DNA from: Gammaproteobacteria bacterium
GTDB taxonomy: Bacteria; Pseudomonadota; Gammaproteobacteria; SURF-13
DNA: 16,051 nucleotides
Assembly: GCA_023381235.1 (NCBI GenBank)
Contig: JAMCTV010000138.1
Location: forward strand, 1-16,051
Direction: 5' to 3'
The position numbers and the translations under genes were made by a program. A model generated the notes under the pieces. It did no database searches, had not been told where the DNA came from, and saw only the letters and a list, made by a program, of their open reading frames with translations. Positions 12,381 through 16,051 of the stretch are shown piece by piece. How positions within the stretch are numbered: position 1 is the stretch's first letter; every line of letters begins with the position of its first letter.

Positions 12381-14558
12381 ATGGGGTGGCTGATGTCAAC
12401 ACCCGCCCCTCATTACCTCGCGCCTGACCTGACGGGCACGCCGCAGAGCGGCGATCTCAAGGCCCTGATAGCCACCTATCTGGAGCCCAAGCAGGTGGAG
12501 CAGGTGCTCAGCGCCTATGACTTCGGCGCGCGGGCGCACGAGGGACAAAAGCGCCTTTCCGGCGAACCTTACATCTATCATCCGCTCGCCGTGGCGCGCA
12601 TCCTGGCCGAGATGCGCATGGACGCGCAAAGCCTGATGGCCGCGCTGCTGCACGACGTGATCGAGGACACGCCTACCGCCAAGGAGCAGATCGCCAAGCG
12701 GTTCGGGGCCGAGGTCGCGGAACTGGTGGACGGCGTTTCCAAGCTCACCCAGATCAAATTCGAGACGCGCGCTGAGGCGCAGGCCGAAAACTTCCGCAAG
12801 ATGCTGCTCGCCATGGTGCGCGACATCCGCGTGATCATGGTCAAGCTCGCCGACCGCCTGCACAACATGCGCACCGCGAGCGCGCTGCCGCCGGATAAAC
12901 GCCGCCGCGTGGCGCGCGAGACACTGGAAATCTACGCGCCCATCGCCAACCGGCTGGGCATGAACACCCTGCGCATCGAGCTGGAAGACCTGGGCTTCGC
13001 CGCGCTGCACCCCCTACGCTACCGCGTGCTCATCGAGGCGGTGAAGAAGGCGCGCGGCAACCGCAAGGAGATCGTGCGCAAGATCGGCAACGCCATCAAG
13101 CGCCGCCTGCGCGAAGAAGGGCTGGAAGGCGAGGCACTGGGGCGGGAAAAACACGTATACAGCATCTACCGCAAGATGCTCAACTATTACCGCACGCAGG
13201 GCAAAAAACTTTCCTTTACCGAGATCACCGACGTTTACGGCTTCCGCATCATCGTGGACACGGTGGACGCCTGCTACCGCGTGCTGGGCGCGGTGCACAA
13301 CCTGTACAAGCCGGTGCCGGGCAAATTCAAGGATTACATCGCCATCCCCAAGGCCAACGGCTATCAATCGCTGCACACCACGCTGTTCGGGCCCTATGGC
13401 GTGCCGATCGAGGTGCAGATCCGCACGCGCGACATGGACCGCATGTCCGAGGCCGGTATCGCCGCGCACTGGCTGTATAAATCCAAGGAGGCGAGCAGCA
13501 GCGCCGAACAGCGCGCGCACGAGTGGCTGCGCGGCCTGCTGGAAATGCAGATGAACGCCGGTAACTCGCTCGAATTCCTGGAAAGCGTGAAGATTGATTT
13601 GTTCCCGGACGAGGTGTACGTGTTTACGCCCAAGGGCAAGATCATGCAATTGCCGCGCGGCGCAACGGCGGTGGACTTCGCCTATGCGGTGCACAGCGAC
13701 GTGGGCAATGCCTGCGTGGCTGCGAAGATAGAGCGCCGGCTCGCGCCGCTGTCCACGCCGCTCAGCAACGGCCAGTCGGTGGAGATCATCACCTCCAAGC
13801 ACGCCCACCCCAACCCGGCCTGGCTCAATTTCGTGGTCACCGCCAAGGCGCGCGCCACCATACGCCAGTATCTGAAAAACCTGAAACGCGATGAGTCGGT
13901 GGAACTGGGCAGGCGCTTGCTCGACCAGACACTGCGCGCCTTTTCCACTTCACTCGACAAGGTGCCGAAAAAGCGCGTGCAGGCGCTGCTCACTGAGTTG
14001 AAGCTCAACAGCCTGGAACAATTGCTGGAGGAAATTGGCCTCGGCAACCGCCCGGCGGTGCTCGCCGCGCGCCACCTGGCGCCGGAGGACGCAAGCGCCA
14101 AACCGAGCGCTCACGCGCCGCTTGCCATCAAAGGCACCGAGGGCATGGTGGTTAGCTACGCCAAGTGCTGTCATCCCATACCCGGCGACCCCGTCATCGG
14201 CTTTGTGAGCGCCGGGCGCGGCATCGTGATCCACACCGAGACCTGTAAGAACGTGGCTGAATTCCGCAGCCGTCCTGAGAAATGGATAGACGTGCAGTGG
14301 GAGCCGGGCGTGACGGGCGAGTTCTCGGTGGAGATGCGCGTTGAGGTGGCCAATCAGCGCGGCGTGCTGGCCAGCGTCGCGGCGGTGATTGCGGAACAGG
14401 GCGCGAACGTCGAAAATGTCGGCATCGAGGAGCACGACGGCATGTATACCGCCATCAACTTCCTGATCGCCGTGCACGACCGCAAGCACCTCGCCAACAT
14501 CATGCGCAGGATACGCTCACTGCCGGTGGTGGTGCGTATCGCGCGCGTTAAATCATAA
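12381..14558 (+). CDS. spoT: Bifunctional (p)ppGpp synthetase/hydrolase SpoT
   Basis: This RSH-family enzyme makes and degrades the alarmone (p)ppGpp. It has 725 residues from the first ATG. The hydrolase HD domain keeps HDVIEDT (91-97), so hydrolysis should be active. The synthetase domain has KHVYSIYRKM (258-267), the strand VYGFRIIVD (285-293) and KFKDYIAIPKANGYQSLHT (315-333). Its KFKD resembles the RXKD motif of bifunctional enzymes and not the EXDD of RelA. A TGS domain (about 410-470), a conserved-cysteine region (KCCHPIPGD) and a C-terminal ACT domain (about 655-725) follow. A second ATG at 12393 (MSTPAP) has GGGGTGG just upstream and may be the true start; nothing conserved would be lost. 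Confidence 0.96.
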   Translation: MGWLMSTPAPHYLAPDLTGTPQSGDLKALIATYLEPKQVEQVLSAYDFGARAHEGQKRLSGEPYIYHPLAVARILAEMRMDAQSLMAALLHDVIEDTPTAKEQIAKRFGAEVAELVDGVSKLTQIKFETRAEAQAENFRKMLLAMVRDIRVIMVKLADRLHNMRTASALPPDKRRRVARETLEIYAPIANRLGMNTLRIELEDLGFAALHPLRYRVLIEAVKKARGNRKEIVRKIGNAIKRRLREEGLEGEALGREKHVYSIYRKMLNYYRTQGKKLSFTEITDVYGFRIIVDTVDACYRVLGAVHNLYKPVPGKFKDYIAIPKANGYQSLHTTLFGPYGVPIEVQIRTRDMDRMSEAGIAAHWLYKSKEASSSAEQRAHEWLRGLLEMQMNAGNSLEFLESVKIDLFPDEVYVFTPKGKIMQLPRGATAVDFAYAVHSDVGNACVAAKIERRLAPLSTPLSNGQSVEIITSKHAHPNPAWLNFVVTAKARATIRQYLKNLKRDESVELGRRLLDQTLRAFSTSLDKVPKKRVQALLTELKLNSLEQLLEEIGLGNRPAVLAARHLAPEDASAKPSAHAPLAIKGTEGMVVSYAKCCHPIPGDPVIGFVSAGRGIVIHTETCKNVAEFRSRPEKWIDVQWEPGVTGEFSVEMRVEVANQRGVLASVAAVIAEQGANVENVGIEEHDGMYTAINFLIAVHDRKHLANIMRRIRSLPVVVRIARVKS

Positions 14559-14567
14559 GGAAGAAAG

Positions 14568-14951
14568 ATGAAACACACCATCACTACCAGCAAAGCCCCA
14601 AAGGCCATCGGCACATACTCACAGGCGGTGCGCGTGGGCGACACCGTGTATCTCTCAGGCCAGATTCCGCTCGCGCCTTCCAGTATGGAGCTGGTGCAAG
14701 GCGACATGCGCGCGCAGATCGCGCAAGTGTTCGATAATCTCAAGGCGGTGGTGGAGGCGGCGGGCGGTACGCTGGCGCACGTCGTCAAGCTCAACGTCTA
14801 TCTCACCGACCTTGCCCACTTCCCGCTGGTGAACGAAGTCATGGCGCGTTATTTCAGCGAACCCTATCCGGCGCGCGCCGCAGTGGGCGTCGCCGCGCTG
14901 CCCAAGGGCGCGCAGGTGGAGATGGACGCCATTATGGACTTGAGCGGTTAG
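14568..14951 (+). CDS. ridA: RidA family reactive intermediate/imine deaminase
   Basis: RidA hydrolyses reactive enamine/imine intermediates, such as 2-aminoacrylate released by PLP enzymes, protecting other enzymes from damage. The 127 residues have the standard family length and motifs: YSQAVRVGDTVYLSGQIPL near the N-terminus and YPARAAVGVAALPKGAQVEMDAI near the end. Arg103, the substrate carboxylate-binding arginine, and Glu118 are present. AAGGAAG lies just upstream of the ATG. The location between spoT and recG is frequent in gammaproteobacteria. The gene ends only 5 bp before the presumed recG start. Confidence 0.95.
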   Translation: MKHTITTSKAPKAIGTYSQAVRVGDTVYLSGQIPLAPSSMELVQGDMRAQIAQVFDNLKAVVEAAGGTLAHVVKLNVYLTDLAHFPLVNEVMARYFSEPYPARAAVGVAALPKGAQVEMDAIMDLSG

Positions 14952-14956
14952 CACTT

Positions 14957-16051
14957 CTGTCACACGCCGCACTCGATAACACCCCTCTAACGCGCCTCAA
15001 GGGCGTGGGCCCGCGCAACGCCGAGCGTCTGGCGCGCATTGGTTTGCGCACGGTGCAGGATTTGCTGTTTCACCTGCCGCTGCGTTACCAAGACCGCACG
15101 CGCATTACTCCCATCGGCGCCCTGCGTCCTGGCGATCAGGCGGTGATCGAGGGCGTAATCGAACTTACCCAAATCCAGTTCGCCAAACGAAGAATGCTTC
15201 TCAGCCGTATGAGCGACGGCAGCGGTTTGCTCACGCTGCGCTTTTTTCATTTCAACGCCACCCAACAAGCCACGCTCGCGCGCGGCGCACGCGTGCGCTG
15301 TTTCGGCGAGGTGCGCGTGGGCAAATCAGGCCTGGAGATGATACATCCTGAGTACCGCCTGATAAACCACGATGCCGCCAGCCCGGTCGAGGAACGTCTC
15401 ACTCCCATCTATCCCACGACAGAAGGCGTGCATCAGCAAACGCTGCGCCCTCTCACACAGCAGGCGCTGCACCTGTTGCAAGCTCATCCCGAAACCTTGC
15501 ACGAGTGGCTGCCGGAAATGCTGCTGCGCGAATTGCAGTTGCCCAATCTGGCCGACGCGCTGCTTTACGTACACTATCCGCCGCACGATGTCTCCACCAT
15601 CCTGCTGGAAAAGGGAGAGCATCCCGCGCAGCGCCGCCTCGCCTTCGAGGAACTGCTGGCGCATCACTTAAGCCTGCGCGAGTTGCGCGGCCGCGTGCAG
15701 CGCCATCCCGCGCCGCTGCTCGATGCGCCGGGAAAATTCATGGCCGCGCTGCTCAGCCGCCTGCCGTTTCATCTTACCCAAGCGCAGCAACGCGTCATCG
15801 GCGAGATCCGCCATGATCTCGCCCGCGCCGTGCCCATGCTGCGCCTGGTGCAGGGCGATGTCGGCTGCGGCAAGACCTTGGTCGCCGCCTGCGCCGCGCT
15901 GCATGCAGTTGAAGCCGGTTACCAGGTCGCACTGATGGCGCCAACTGAATTATTGGCGGAACAGCACCTGCAAAATTTCACGCACTGGTTTGCACCGCTC
16001 GATATTAACGTGGCCACGCTGACCGGCAAGCTCAAGAAGAGCACACGTACC
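14957..16051 (+). CDS. recG: ATP-dependent DNA helicase RecG (5' part), probable CTG start
   Basis: RecG remodels stalled forks and branch-migrates Holliday junctions. The open frame reaches the right edge and gives about 365 of roughly 690 residues. The N-terminal wedge domain reads LKGVGPRNAERLARIGLRTVQDLLFHLPLRYQDRTR; the OB-like part continues to about residue 150. The helicase domain has Walker A GDVGCGKT (300-307; the usual form is GDVGSGKT) and the motif MAPTELLAEQH. No ATG, GTG or TTG exists in this frame near the expected start. CTG at 14957 gives a protein aligned residue for residue with the E. coli start (..DAVPL against ..DNTPL), so CTG is proposed. The gene is co-oriented with ridA. 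Confidence 0.92.
   Translation, partial: MSHAALDNTPLTRLKGVGPRNAERLARIGLRTVQDLLFHLPLRYQDRTRITPIGALRPGDQAVIEGVIELTQIQFAKRRMLLSRMSDGSGLLTLRFFHFNATQQATLARGARVRCFGEVRVGKSGLEMIHPEYRLINHDAASPVEERLTPIYPTTEGVHQQTLRPLTQQALHLLQAHPETLHEWLPEMLLRELQLPNLADALLYVHYPPHDVSTILLEKGEHPAQRRLAFEELLAHHLSLRELRGRVQRHPAPLLDAPGKFMAALLSRLPFHLTQAQQRVIGEIRHDLARAVPMLRLVQGDVGCGKTLVAACAALHAVEAGYQVALMAPTELLAEQHLQNFTHWFAPLDINVATLTGKLKKSTRT

Overview
The window looks like chromosomal DNA of a GC-rich, respiring proteobacterium, most likely a gammaproteobacterium. The main clue is the housekeeping order: rph-rdgB-hemW on one strand, divergent from yicC-gmk-rpoZ-spoT-ridA-recG on the other. A c-type cytochrome locus at the left end points to an active respiratory chain. 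Species cannot be assigned from the sequence alone.

Layout. Positions 1-1471 (minus strand) hold a cytochrome locus: a 47-residue membrane protein with a TTG start, a secreted di-haem c4-type cytochrome, and the 5' end of a second protein that looks like a membrane-anchored cytochrome c. A hairpin-rich spacer separates the last two. Positions 1627-4550 (plus) hold an unrecognised membrane-anchored protein and a full RecQ helicase with HRDC and C-terminal HTH domains. Positions 4649-7795 (plus) hold an accessory DUF3800 gene and a small four-helix membrane protein of the 'phage holin family 4 / YvlD' type. This stretch carries a 1726-bp direct tandem duplication. Positions 7743-10288 (minus) hold hemW, rdgB and rph, which overlap one another. 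After a divergent spacer come yicC, gmk, rpoZ, spoT, ridA and the 5' part of recG, tightly packed to the end of the window.

The most striking feature is the duplication. Units 4138-5863 and 5864-7589 differ, by eye, at one base. The crossover used only the 2-bp match CG. It left recQ and the membrane-protein gene intact on the outside, doubled the DUF3800 gene, and made a new in-frame hybrid ORF (5689-6276) that joins two membrane helices to the RecQ C-terminus.

The second non-routine signal is a pair of related multi-hairpin intergenic elements, at about 301-469 and 10359-10514. They share a conserved core hairpin and a TCCCTG-containing linker, while the outer hairpins vary. Paired changes keep the core stem intact, which argues for a structured, possibly mobile, repeat family.

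Functional themes are respiration (cytochromes, HemW), DNA repair (RecQ, RecG), RNA turnover (RNase PH, YicC), and nucleotide or stress metabolism (RdgB, Gmk, SpoT, RidA).
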